28,880 nucleotides of DNA from the NCBI GenBank assembly GCA_002425765.1, contig DIMW01000008.1, positions 26,582 to 55,461 of the forward strand. The letters run 5' to 3'. The notes beneath the pieces were generated by a model. The model saw only the letters and a list, made by a program, of their open reading frames with translations, had not been told where the DNA came from and ran no database searches. Position numbers and translations under genes: made by a program. The DNA comes from Spirochaetaceae bacterium UBA5556. Lineage in GTDB: Bacteria > Spirochaetota > Spirochaetia > Treponematales > Rectinemataceae. Positions within the stretch are counted from its first letter, which is position 1; each line of letters opens with the position of its first letter. Below, one piece after another: positions 1-7,597 of the stretch.

Positions 1-1
1 G

Positions 2-1537
2 CGGGTCACCACCACCGTCGGTCCCGAGCAGGAGTATTTCCTGGTGGATAAGAAATATTTTGACGAAAGACCGGACCTGCTCTTGACCGGTAGAACCGTT
101 TTCGGCTCGATGCCCGCCAAGGGGCAGGAGATGGAGGACCATTACTTCGGGGCTATTAAAGAACGGGTGGCGGCTTTTATGCGGGAATTGAACACGGAAC
201 TATGGAAGATGGGTGTTTCCGCCAAGACCCAGCACAACGAGGTCGCGCCGAACCAGTTTGAGCTGGCCCCCATTTTCACCACCACCAATGTGGCGGTGGA
301 CGCGAACCAGCTGGTGATGGAAACGATCAACAAGGTGGCCCGCCGGCACGGTATGGAGGCCCTGCTCCACGAAAAGCCCTTCGCGGGCGTGAACGGCTCG
401 GGCAAACACAACAACTGGTCCATGGCGACCGACGACGGCATCAACCTCCTCGATCCCGGGGAAAATCCTGAATCCAACGCCCGCTTCCTGCTGTTCACCG
501 CCGCGATCATCGAAGCGGTGGACCGCTATGCCCTGCTGCTCAGAACTTCCACCGCCACCGCCGGAAACGATCATCGCTTGGGAGCGAATGAGGCGCCGCC
601 GGCGATCGTCTCCGTGTTTCTCGGCGGTCAGCTTATGGAGATTTTCGACCACATAGCCGAGGGTAAGGCTTCCAACGGCGTCGCCGGCGGAGAGAAAATC
701 AAGCTTGGAGTCACGTCCCTGCCCTCTCTTCCCAAGGATGTGTCCGACCGCAACAGGACCAGTCCCTTCGCGTTTACCGGGAATAAATTCGAGTTCCGCA
801 TGGTCGGCTCCTCCCAGTCCATCGCCACGCCGAACACCTACCTCAATACAGCGGTAGCCCAGGTGCTCTCCGAATTCGCGGACAAGCTCGAGAAAGCCAC
901 GGACAAGAACGCGGCGATCCAGGCCATTGTCAAAGAATCGTACGGCAAACATCGCCGCGTGGTGTTCAACGGGAATAACTATTCGGATGAATGGGTGCGG
1001 GAAGCCGAGCGCCGGGGTCTCCCGAACGTGCGGGCCACGGTGGACGCCCTGCCCGTCCTCATCCAGAAAGAGACGATCTCTCTCTTTGAAACACACAAAG
1101 TATTGTCCCGGGAAGAGCAAGAGAGCCGCTACCACATCTACTTGGAGCGGTATTCCAAGCAGATCAATATCGAGGCCGGGGTGATGATCGATATGGCCCG
1201 CCGTTCGATTTTCCCCGCGGTCTCTTCCTACGCGAGCTCCCTTGCCCGCGACGCGTCGGCGTTAGCCGCTCTCGGAGCGATCAGCGTTCCCCAGGAAAAA
1301 CGGGCGAAGAAGATCGCGGAGCTGGCCAATGAACTATACGACGAAACGGACAAGCTGGAAAAAGTGCTGGGAGACGCTCAGGCCATAGAGGATGCCTTTA
1401 CCCAGGCGAAGTCATACCGTGAAAAGGTGGTGCCGCAGATGGCCAATGTGCGGAATCGCGGAGACGCATTGGAGAAACTGGTGGCGAAAGATGTCTGGCC
1501 ATTCCCCAGCTATGAGGAATTGCTGTTCAAGCTGTAA
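2..1537 (+). CDS. glnN: Type III glutamine synthetase (GSIII), 5'-truncated by window edge
   Basis: This gene makes glutamine from glutamate, ammonia and ATP in the cytoplasm. The frame is open from base 2, so the gene begins left of the window; the GTG at 44 is an internal Val codon, not a start. About 511 residues are visible, against roughly 700 for GSIII enzymes, so the N-terminal third is missing. Family hallmarks include VGPEQEYFLVD near the left edge, HNEVAPNQFELAP, the FAGVNGSGKHNNWS segment corresponding to the GS ATP/glutamate-binding loop, and the GSIII-type long helical C-terminus (LANELYDETDKLEKVLGDAQ). A strong hairpin follows 31 bases after the stop, so this is the last gene of its transcript. 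The assignment to GSIII rather than GSI/GSII is secure from these motifs. Confidence 0.95.
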   Translation, partial: RVTTTVGPEQEYFLVDKKYFDERPDLLLTGRTVFGSMPAKGQEMEDHYFGAIKERVAAFMRELNTELWKMGVSAKTQHNEVAPNQFELAPIFTTTNVAVDANQLVMETINKVARRHGMEALLHEKPFAGVNGSGKHNNWSMATDDGINLLDPGENPESNARFLLFTAAIIEAVDRYALLLRTSTATAGNDHRLGANEAPPAIVSVFLGGQLMEIFDHIAEGKASNGVAGGEKIKLGVTSLPSLPKDVSDRNRTSPFAFTGNKFEFRMVGSSQSIATPNTYLNTAVAQVLSEFADKLEKATDKNAAIQAIVKESYGKHRRVVFNGNNYSDEWVREAERRGLPNVRATVDALPVLIQKETISLFETHKVLSREEQESRYHIYLERYSKQINIEAGVMIDMARRSIFPAVSSYASSLARDASALAALGAISVPQEKRAKKIAELANELYDETDKLEKVLGDAQAIEDAFTQAKSYREKVVPQMANVRNRGDALEKLVAKDVWPFPSYEELLFKL

Positions 1538-1568
1538 TTGACTCGGTATACATCAGCCTCCTAATATG

Positions 1569-1605
1569 CCCTTGTCTCAGCGTCGCTGAGACAAGGGTTC
1601 CTCTT
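1569..1605 (+). terminator. Intrinsic terminator after glutamine synthetase
   Basis: A perfect 13-bp stem (1569-1581 with 1585-1597, CCCTTGTCTCAGC) closes a 3-base loop and is followed by the T-rich run TTCCTCTTTCTT. It lies 31 bases after the stop and separates the gene from the next operon. Confidence 0.85.
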
Positions 1606-1642
1606 TCTTAAAAGCAACAAAATCCTAAAATCGCGCTTCATG

Positions 1643-1671
1643 TCGAAAAAAGCAGGAATACGGATTATAAT
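1643..1671 (+). promoter_or_regulatory. Probable promoter of the DUF2207/radical SAM operon
   Basis: A consensus -10 TATAAT is at 1666-1671, about 38 bases before the ATG at 1710. The -35 is weak; TCGAAA at 1643-1648 gives a 17-base spacer. Its position between the upstream terminator and the first gene supports it. Confidence 0.5.
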
Positions 1672-1709
1672 AAAAACCTAGCTCAAAGGCTGTAAGAGGA
1701 GAGGTCACG

Positions 1710-2342
1710 ATGCGCGATTTGATGGCTAAATTTTTCCGGTCTCCTCTCTCCATCGGCATTGTCTGCGGCAATGCCGTTCTGGCGGCCGGCGCGACGCTCG
1801 CCGGCATCGCTTCCGCGCTTTTGGTCGCGCCCCTCTTCGTCCTCGTCACGGGCGGAGAGCTTGCACTGATATTGCTCTCGAAGCGGGGAGCCAGGGCAAT
1901 CCTCAACGAACAGGAACGGGAGCGGAAGGAGCACGACGCGGATCGTCTTGAAGAGACGGCACGTCTGCGAAAGCGCCTCGCTCTGCTCCGCGTCGAAGAT
2001 TCAGAGGTGAAGGCGGCCATCGAGCGGCTCGTGTTCGCGGCGGGCATGTACCTCGAATCCTGCGCGAAAGGGAACGCAAGAGATCCGCTCGTCGAAGAGG
2101 CGGTACAGGATGCCGCGGAGACGGTGGACGGCTACCTGCGCCTGACCGATGCCGGACGGATCGGTGTCCGCATTGGCGAAAAATCTGAAAAAACGCCCCC
2201 GGATCTCGAACGGAAAACCGTTCTCTCCCTCGACGCGTCGACGCGCCTCATCGGTGAAAAGCTTGCCCTGCCCTTTGGGGGCATCGAGGAAAACCATACC
2301 TTGCTCGATTCAATGGACGGACGACAGGAGCTGAAAGAATGA
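1710..2342 (+). CDS. Small two-helix membrane protein with coiled-coil C-terminus
   Basis: A 210-residue protein of no family I recognise. Residues ~11-57 form two hydrophobic segments (SPLSIGIVCGNAVLAAGATL and IASALLVAPLFVLVTGG...LALILL). A highly charged stretch follows at ~60-110 (NEQERERKEHDADRLEETAR), likely a cytoplasmic coiled coil, and the rest is soluble. The ATG at 1710 is preceded by AGGAGAG at a good distance. Its TGA overlaps the start of the next gene (ATGA at 2339-2342), so the two are translationally coupled. As first gene of a four-gene operon with a Cys/His-tailed membrane protein and a radical SAM enzyme, it may be a membrane partner or scaffold; that role is inference only. 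Confidence 0.8.
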   Translation: MRDLMAKFFRSPLSIGIVCGNAVLAAGATLAGIASALLVAPLFVLVTGGELALILLSKRGARAILNEQERERKEHDADRLEETARLRKRLALLRVEDSEVKAAIERLVFAAGMYLESCAKGNARDPLVEEAVQDAAETVDGYLRLTDAGRIGVRIGEKSEKTPPDLERKTVLSLDASTRLIGEKLALPFGGIEENHTLLDSMDGRQELKE

Positions 2343-4024
2343 AACGAAGCGGATTCTTGCTGGTCATGCTGGTGTCGATCGGACTGTGGGGACAATCGCT
2401 CGCCGCGCTCGAGGCTAAAGCGGAATCCGTGGAAATATTCCTCACTCTGCACGGCGACGGCAAAGCGGTAGTGCAGCACTCCATTGTATGGAACGTGAGC
2501 TCCGGCACTATGGGCGGATTTTACTTTCAGGGAGAGCGGGCTCCCCTAGCCTGGGACGCCGGGCGATGCTGGGCCGACCTGCCGAACGGAACGCGGTCTC
2601 CCCTCGACATCAAGGATGCGGGAGGCAAATGGGATGTCGTCCTCGCTGAGGGCAAGCGTACGTCGGGCACCTCGACATGGGTGCTCACCTACGGAGCCGA
2701 TCTTGCCGGGGCGGGCATGGTGGGGCTCACCGAAAAATCCGGCGGGGAGAAACTTTTCTACTTCCACTGGGCGCCTCCAGAGTGGGACCAGCCGCTCGGC
2801 CACCGGACCGTGACGATTGCCCTTCCCATCGAAGTGAGAGCGGGCGCGGCCGGTGACTCGCGCTCGGGACAGCTCGCCCAGCTCGGCTTTGCCACCGAAA
2901 AGCATGTCAATGACGAGAACAGCATCGACTGGTACGCCGCGCAAGGTTCCGACGGGAAGGGCTATCTCGCGCTGCGATTCCACCAGAAGGCCCCCGCCGC
3001 GCATGCCTCCCAGGACATCCAGTTCTATATGTCCGCCGAGAATGTGGGTCTCGCATTCTCCCCTCTCTTCGACGCCCTCGCCAGCCAGGCGGGCCCGGCG
3101 AACCCCTCAGAAGCCCTTCAATCTGGAGAACAGCCCGGCGCCGCGGGCGCCACACGCTCCGGATCGGCCCTGGGATGGCAGCGCACTCCGCTTCTCGCCC
3201 TGTTTCTGTGCGGCGGAATCGCGGCGCTCGGCGTGTTTCTCTATCGAAAAAAGATAACGGGATATCCGAAGGCCGTGGCGAAAGCCGAGGGCATCGCCTG
3301 GGCCGGCGATTCGTGGACGCCTCCCCGCCTGAGCGAGGGAACGTACGCGATTCCCGGGAAAGTGGCCGAAGACCTGCATCCCGTCGAGGTCGCCCTGCTG
3401 TTCGAGCTGTCCCTGCCCCGCGTCGTGGCCGTCATGCTCAAGATTCTCGAGGATGAGGGCGTAATCCGCCTCGCGCAGGAGGCGCCTTTGCGCCTCGAAG
3501 TGCTCAAGGCGGATAGCGCGGACGAGTACGGCGACACGTTTCTGGGCGCCTTCGACACGGAAGGCTGGGTGCTTTCGGGCCGTATGGCCGATTTTTTCGA
3601 GACGGCCCTTAAAAAACTTCAGGAAAAGATCTGGGACTGCGACATCGAGGCCACCAAGGCATACTATCGGAAAAAGCTGGAAGAAGCGGAAACCGAGGGA
3701 GCGGAGAGAACCGCCGGGGGCGTGAGAACGACGCCCAGGTACAGCTGCTGGCCTTCCTTTATCTATGTGTATTCGCATCCGCATTATTACGGCAATCTCG
3801 GGCTGCCCAAAGAGTTCTCCGGGACCTACGCGTCCTTCATGACATCGTCGGCCTGTTTTTCGGGATGCTTCTCGCCGAAGAACCTCTCGGGCACCGCCGG
3901 TGCCTGTTATTCCGCCTGCCACAACGCGTGTCACAGCGCGTGCCATCAGGCCTGCCACAGCGCTTGTCACTCCGCCTGCCACTCGGCCTGCCACAGCGCC
4001 TGTGTCTCCGGAGGCCCGCATTGA
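2339..4024 (+). CDS. DUF2207-like membrane protein with C-terminal Cys/His (ACHS) tetrad tail
   Basis: A 561-residue protein. It has a cleavable signal peptide (MKRSGFLLVMLVSIGLWG...), then an extracytoplasmic beta-rich region to ~270 that resembles the DUF2207 N-terminal domain (VEIFLTLHGDGKAVVQHSIV). One transmembrane helix lies near 283-303 (TPLLALFLCGGIAALGVFLY), followed by RKK, which puts the C-terminus in the cytoplasm. A winged-helix-like segment follows (HPVEVALLFELSLPRVVAVM), then a helical linker. The last 40 residues are nine tetrads of the form A-C-x-x, six of them ACHS or ACHN/ACHQ, ending GGPH; two more Cys lie just upstream (SSACFSGCFSP). DUF2207 proteins often end in Gly-rich low complexity; a CHSA tail is unfamiliar to me. 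The radical SAM gene starts on the stop codon of this one. I infer that the tail binds metal or is the substrate of that enzyme. Confidence 0.8.
   Translation: MKRSGFLLVMLVSIGLWGQSLAALEAKAESVEIFLTLHGDGKAVVQHSIVWNVSSGTMGGFYFQGERAPLAWDAGRCWADLPNGTRSPLDIKDAGGKWDVVLAEGKRTSGTSTWVLTYGADLAGAGMVGLTEKSGGEKLFYFHWAPPEWDQPLGHRTVTIALPIEVRAGAAGDSRSGQLAQLGFATEKHVNDENSIDWYAAQGSDGKGYLALRFHQKAPAAHASQDIQFYMSAENVGLAFSPLFDALASQAGPANPSEALQSGEQPGAAGATRSGSALGWQRTPLLALFLCGGIAALGVFLYRKKITGYPKAVAKAEGIAWAGDSWTPPRLSEGTYAIPGKVAEDLHPVEVALLFELSLPRVVAVMLKILEDEGVIRLAQEAPLRLEVLKADSADEYGDTFLGAFDTEGWVLSGRMADFFETALKKLQEKIWDCDIEATKAYYRKKLEEAETEGAERTAGGVRTTPRYSCWPSFIYVYSHPHYYGNLGLPKEFSGTYASFMTSSACFSGCFSPKNLSGTAGACYSACHNACHSACHQACHSACHSACHSACHSACVSGGPH
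3902..4009 (+). repeat. Nine 12-nt units encoding A-C-x-x tetrads
   Basis: The in-frame units encode ACYS, ACHN, ACHS, ACHQ, four copies of ACHS, then ACVS. Cys codons alternate TGT/TGC and Ser codons vary AGC/TCC/TCG, so the units differ in DNA more than in protein. That argues for selection on the peptide rather than recent slippage. Confidence 0.9.
4010..4023 (+). promoter_or_regulatory. Ribosome binding site and TTG start of the radical SAM gene
   Basis: GGAGG at 4010-4014 sits 6 bases before TTG at 4021, which overlaps the upstream stop as TTGA. The same bases encode the Gly-Gly after the tetrad tail. This decides the start: in-frame codons upstream would place the N-terminus inside the tail repeat in another frame. 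Confidence 0.75.
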
Positions 4025-5445
4025 GCCTGCGGATACGGCGCGCCGACGCCCAAAAGGCTGAAGCGGAGGCCGCTCGCCCTCGGGGCGCGCGAACGCTCGC
4101 CGGCGCTTCGGTCCCTCCGGCGCCCGTGTGGACCGATTTCTCCTGGGTCGACGATTTCTGGGCTCAGGCGGGAGAACACATCTTCTCAAGAGAGGAAGAC
4201 GGTGTCCTCATCCTGCCGCCGAACCGTGTCTACAAGGTCAACCCGACGGCCGCATCGCTCATCGCGTACCTCAAGCGCGGAGGCTCAATGCGGATGCTGA
4301 GGCTTCCTTCCGAAAAGGCGGCGCGCGACACCGCGCTCTTTTTCGGAGATGTCGCCGCGCTCTACCGGGGGGAGACGCCCGTCAACGGAACCGTCGCTTC
4401 GGAACAGTTTTCCTTCTCATTCACGCGTCTGCCGGTGCTGGGCGAGATCGCTCTGACCTACAGGTGCAACAACGCGTGCCGCTTCTGTTATGCGGGCTGT
4501 GGCGGCCAGAGTGGTCGCCCCGCCAGCGCCGGATCTGTCTCAAACCACCCTGAGCGCTCCACCGCGGATTACCGTCGCGTGATCGATATCTTCGCGGATG
4601 AAGCCAAAATTCCTTTCTTCTCGTTTACGGGAGGCGAACCGACACTGCGGGAAGACCTTGAGGCGCTTGTCGGCTATGCGCGCCGACGGGGGCTCATCAC
4701 CAACCTCGTCACGAACGGCACGCTGATCGACGGCGCGCGTGCCGCCAGGCTCAAAAAAACCGGCCTCGGGAGCGCTCAGGTCTCCGTTGAAGGGCCGGAT
4801 GAGGGTACTCACGATTTCCTCACAGGCAGGGCTGGCGCTTTCCGCGAGACGCTCGAGGGAATCGCCGCACTGCGGAAGGCCGGCATTCCCACGCAGACCA
4901 ACACGACAATTACACGCGGGAACCTGCACGTCATCCGGCGCATGCCGGCATTTCTTGCGTCGCTGGGAATCCGCCGATTCGCAATGAACCTCTTCATCCC
5001 AACCTTTCCGGGGGAAGAGGCCGACCGACTCTTCGTCTCCTACGAAGAGATCGGCTCCTATGTGGATGCCGTCGCCAAAGAGGCAAAAAAACTGAGTATG
5101 ACCTTTTACTGGTACAGCCCCACTCCCTTCTGCGACTACAACCCCATCGCGCGAGGATTGGGAAACAAAAGCTGCGCGGCGGCCGATGGTCTTCTCTCCA
5201 TCGCTCCCGACGGTTCGGTTCTGCCATGTTCTTCATGGGACGAACCGATCGGTAACCTGCTGAGACAGAATTTTAGAGAGCTGTGGTTTTCGGAAACGGC
5301 CCGGTTTTTCAAAGAGAAGCATTTCGCGCCAACTCTATGCCGCGCCTGCGACAGCTTTATCGCCTGTCAGGGGGCTTGCCCTCTGTACTGGCGCTACACG
5401 CACGCCGAGCCCTCCGGAGTCAAAAAAAGCAAGGAGCCCTTATGA
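4021..5445 (+). CDS. Radical SAM/SPASM enzyme with PqqD-like N-terminal region
   Basis: A 474-residue protein. Residues ~51-110 (VLILPPNRVYKVNPTAASLI) look like a PqqD/RRE-type peptide-recognition domain, in which a strand is followed by a xxNxTAxxI helix. The radical SAM barrel begins with C149-NNA-C153-RF-C156, the ligands of the [4Fe-4S] cluster that cleaves S-adenosylmethionine, followed by FSFTGGEPTLR. The C-terminal SPASM region has C385, C403, and C440-x2-C443-x5-C449-x3-C453, enough to bind auxiliary clusters. SPASM enzymes with recognition domains usually modify ribosomally made peptides (thioether, C-C bonds or epimerisation). The gene starts on the stop codon of the Cys/His-tailed protein and ends on the start codon of the next gene, so that tail is the obvious candidate substrate (inference). 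The alternative is an anaerobic sulfatase-type maturase, but no sulfatase is nearby. Confidence 0.88.
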   Translation: MSLRIRRADAQKAEAEAARPRGARTLAGASVPPAPVWTDFSWVDDFWAQAGEHIFSREEDGVLILPPNRVYKVNPTAASLIAYLKRGGSMRMLRLPSEKAARDTALFFGDVAALYRGETPVNGTVASEQFSFSFTRLPVLGEIALTYRCNNACRFCYAGCGGQSGRPASAGSVSNHPERSTADYRRVIDIFADEAKIPFFSFTGGEPTLREDLEALVGYARRRGLITNLVTNGTLIDGARAARLKKTGLGSAQVSVEGPDEGTHDFLTGRAGAFRETLEGIAALRKAGIPTQTNTTITRGNLHVIRRMPAFLASLGIRRFAMNLFIPTFPGEEADRLFVSYEEIGSYVDAVAKEAKKLSMTFYWYSPTPFCDYNPIARGLGNKSCAAADGLLSIAPDGSVLPCSSWDEPIGNLLRQNFRELWFSETARFFKEKHFAPTLCRACDSFIACQGACPLYWRYTHAEPSGVKKSKEPL

Positions 5446-6329
5446 ATACAGCCGTCATTCGCTATCGGATTCCGGGCCTGGGAACCGCATCCCGCCTCCT
5501 CATCTTCGGAGCCTGCGGCCTTGGGGGTATCTTACTTCAGATCTTCTGGCATGGACCCGGCGCACTGATCGGCACGCTGCTCCTCGTGGCGCCGCTCTTT
5601 CTTTTATCCGCAAAATCGTGGACCAATAAGCCGAAAGACATTGGGGAGGAAGACTGGCAGCCCGTCAGCGACGCGGAATTGGACCGTATCGCCGACGCGT
5701 TCAACGCCACCAGACAGATCCAACTACCGCTGTGGTATCGTCCCGGTTTCGGCATTCCCTTTACTGCGGTCCTCGCGGTTCTGGCTATCGCGTTCGGGAG
5801 CGCGCTCACCTTGCCGGGGCTCCTCGCCACGGACGCGCTCATTCTGCTCTGGCCCGCGCTCAACTTTCTGAAGATTCGGCTCTGGATACCGAGGGAATTC
5901 GAAATGATCCTGCGCGCGCTGCAGGCCGCGCGATCCGTTCCCCTGCCGTCGGACATCGTCTGCACGCCCTATCTGCGGCTCGACCGCGACGAGCAAGGCC
6001 TGCGGATACCCGAAAGCGCACGTCTCATGCTCGAATCCCGTCAAAAACCAAATGACCTCGTGGGAGTCCAGATACAAGTGGCCATCAACAAGGGCCCCAA
6101 TGGGGCCGTCCCCTATCTCTACGCCGTAGTACTCACCCATGGGCAGGGCGGGACATGGAAGAAGGCCTGCGGTTTCCGCGCTCCGGGGTATACGGTCGAG
6201 CCCGGCGGCGATACTTCCTATGGCACCGTCGTCGTACGCCAACACACCGAGAACGGAGGATATTACACAGAAGCTGATGACTGCCGACGAATTGTGGAGC
6301 TTGTGCTCAGCTTGCTTGCGCGACTGTAG
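5442..6329 (+). CDS. Membrane protein of the radical SAM operon, unknown function
   Basis: A 295-residue protein. The ATG at 5442 overlaps the TGA of the radical SAM gene (ATGA) and has AAGGAG at 5431-5436. Two hydrophobic hairpins are visible: residues ~17-53 (LLIFGACGLGGILLQIFW...LIGTLLLVAPLFLL) and ~100-145 (FTAVLAVLAIAFGSALTLPG...LILLWPALNFL). The last ~150 residues are soluble and mixed beta (VGVQIQVAINKGPNGAVPYL). No catalytic motif or known family is recognised. As last gene of a fully coupled operon it is probably a membrane component of the same system. It converges with the acetyltransferase gene, leaving only 52 bases between the stops. Confidence 0.8.
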   Translation: MNTAVIRYRIPGLGTASRLLIFGACGLGGILLQIFWHGPGALIGTLLLVAPLFLLSAKSWTNKPKDIGEEDWQPVSDAELDRIADAFNATRQIQLPLWYRPGFGIPFTAVLAVLAIAFGSALTLPGLLATDALILLWPALNFLKIRLWIPREFEMILRALQAARSVPLPSDIVCTPYLRLDRDEQGLRIPESARLMLESRQKPNDLVGVQIQVAINKGPNGAVPYLYAVVLTHGQGGTWKKACGFRAPGYTVEPGGDTSYGTVVVRQHTENGGYYTEADDCRRIVELVLSLLARL

Positions 6330-6381
6330 GGAAAGGGATGAGGCGCGCAACATCTGCAAGCCTCTTGGCACTCTTCGCGCT

Positions 6382-6873
6382 TTACAGCAAAAGTTCCCAA
6401 TACCCGACATCGATCCATGCGCCGCGCTTGAATCCGACCTCGGGGAAATACGCCGCTTTTTTGAACCCGAATTTCTCGTGAAGCGCGACGCTCTTTTCGT
6501 TCGGCTGGGCGACGACCGCAATCAGGGCATGAATTTCGAGTTCTCTAGCCCTCTCAAGCAGAACCTTCAGAAGCTTTGTCCCTATCCCCTCTCCCGCATG
6601 GCCTTTGACGACATAGATAGTCGTTTCCGCAGTATACCGATACGCCGAGCGCTCCTTCCATCTGCTCAGATACGCATAACCGAGAATTTCACCAGCCTCT
6701 TCGTACACGAGCCAGGGGTAATTACGGGTTACGGCGATGATCCTTCTCTCCATTTCCTGCCGCGAAACAGGCTCCTCCTCGAATGAAATATCGGTCGATT
6801 CGACATAGTAATTGTAGATTTCGCATATTCTCGCGCCGTCCCCGGCGCGCACATCCCTGATTATGCCTGCCAT
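6382..6873 (-). CDS. GNAT-family N-acetyltransferase, phosphinothricin-acetyltransferase-like
   Basis: A 163-residue cytosolic enzyme that would transfer acetyl from acetyl-CoA to an amine. It begins IIRDVRAGDGARICEIYNYY and continues with the subfamily features SFEEEPVS, VYEEAGEILGYAYLSRW and the acetyl-CoA loop GEGIGTKLLKVLLERAR (the R/QxxGxG/A motif as H-A-G-E-G-I-G). It ends with NEKSVALHEKFGFK. This pattern is typical of the Pat/Bar-like group, which includes amino-acid (methionine sulfone or sulfoximine) acetyltransferases. The ATG at 6873 is chosen because AGGAGG lies 8 bases upstream on this strand; a longer frame to 6945 lacks such a site. It stands alone between unrelated genes. The true substrate cannot be told from sequence. 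Confidence 0.9.
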   Translation of the reverse strand: MAGIIRDVRAGDGARICEIYNYYVESTDISFEEEPVSRQEMERRIIAVTRNYPWLVYEEAGEILGYAYLSRWKERSAYRYTAETTIYVVKGHAGEGIGTKLLKVLLERARELEIHALIAVVAQPNEKSVALHEKFGFKKAAYFPEVGFKRGAWIDVGYWELLL

Positions 6874-6995
6874 CAGCGCAGCCTCCTGAGTCAGGCTAGA
6901 ATACCACAAAACAGTCCGTCCGGCGTAGGTGTAGGTGATATACATACAGAGCCGAGACTCGTTCGAAATTCAGGCACCTTTTGAAAGAGAGACTT

Positions 6996-7022
6996 TTGAG
7001 ATCGCCTCAACTGTTGTATAAA
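6996..7022 (+). promoter_or_regulatory. Possible promoter of the flavodoxin-like gene
   Basis: TTGAGA at 6996-7001 and TATAAA at 7017-7022 are 15 bases apart, a short spacer. The first element is part of an interrupted palindrome TTGAG-ATCGC-CTCAA (6996-7010) that could be an operator. The rest of the 220-base divergent gap (6874-7093) shows nothing clear. Confidence 0.3.
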
Positions 7023-7093
7023 AACGAAATATGCGATACTTCCTTTTGAGGAACCGCAGCGCGTTCAGGATGCGGAAACTGAAGGAGCCATAT

Positions 7094-7591
7094 ATGAAAG
7101 TTCTCGTCGCCTATATCTCGAAGACCGGCACGACAGAGGAAATCGCGAAACGCGCCGGTGAAATATTGAGCGCCAGGGGTGTTGAAAAAAATGCCGATAT
7201 CGAAGTGACCCCTCTCGACACGGTCGGCTCCTTGCAGGGCTACGACAGGCTCATCCTGGGCAGCCCGATCAACGGCATGAAAGTGCTGCCTCAATTCAAG
7301 GAATTCATAGGCGCGCACGTCGCCGGCTCGGGCAAACCTATCGACCTCTTCGTCGTCTCGTACTTATTCGAGCGTGGCAGAAAAGTTTGGAAAAACGCGA
7401 TCCGCAAAGACCTCGAGAAAATCCGGACGCTCGCGGGCGCTTCCTCCGTCGAAATATTCGGAGGAAGGCTTCCGGGCCCCCTCCCCACTTTCGCGCGCTT
7501 CATCTTCGGCACGCCGAAAGGCCTTCCGCTGGACATACGCGACTGGGGAAAGATTGAGGCCTGGGCCGAGGGAATCGCGGATAAGATGTAA
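7094..7591 (+). CDS. Flavodoxin-domain protein
   Basis: A 165-residue cytosolic FMN-binding electron carrier or oxidoreductase of the flavodoxin/HemG-like group. The N-terminus has the FMN phosphate loop YISKTGTTEEIAK directly after the first strand MKVLVA. Later come the strands YDRLILGSPINGMKVLPQFKEF and IDLFVVSYLF, and the fold is completed by VEIFGGRLPGPLPTF. ATG at 7094 is chosen because GAAGGAG lies at 7081-7087 and the flavodoxin fold begins right there; the frame extending to 7031 has no ribosome site. It converges with the LacI gene with only six bases between the stops. Partner and substrate are unknown; the gene is apparently monocistronic. Confidence 0.85.
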   Translation: MKVLVAYISKTGTTEEIAKRAGEILSARGVEKNADIEVTPLDTVGSLQGYDRLILGSPINGMKVLPQFKEFIGAHVAGSGKPIDLFVVSYLFERGRKVWKNAIRKDLEKIRTLAGASSVEIFGGRLPGPLPTFARFIFGTPKGLPLDIRDWGKIEAWAEGIADKM

Positions 7592-7597
7592 CAAAAT

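Noticed and set aside
3902..4009. CRISPR-like or microsatellite interpretation of the 12-nt repeat
   Set aside because: The units are in-frame coding, have no spacers and vary synonymously.
3865..4020. N-terminal extension of the radical SAM protein from 3865
   Set aside because: It reads the tetrad repeat in another frame, giving a low-complexity Arg/Leu peptide, and has no ribosome site; TTG 4021 has GGAGG at ideal distance.
3107..4189. Long minus-strand ORF (360 codons) opposite the DUF2207-like gene
   Set aside because: A GC-rich antisense shadow with Arg/Gly-rich composition. Similar long antisense frames at 200-1135, 9388-10359, 12508-13524, 14029-15054, 15754-16743 and 16704-18059 were dropped for the same reason.
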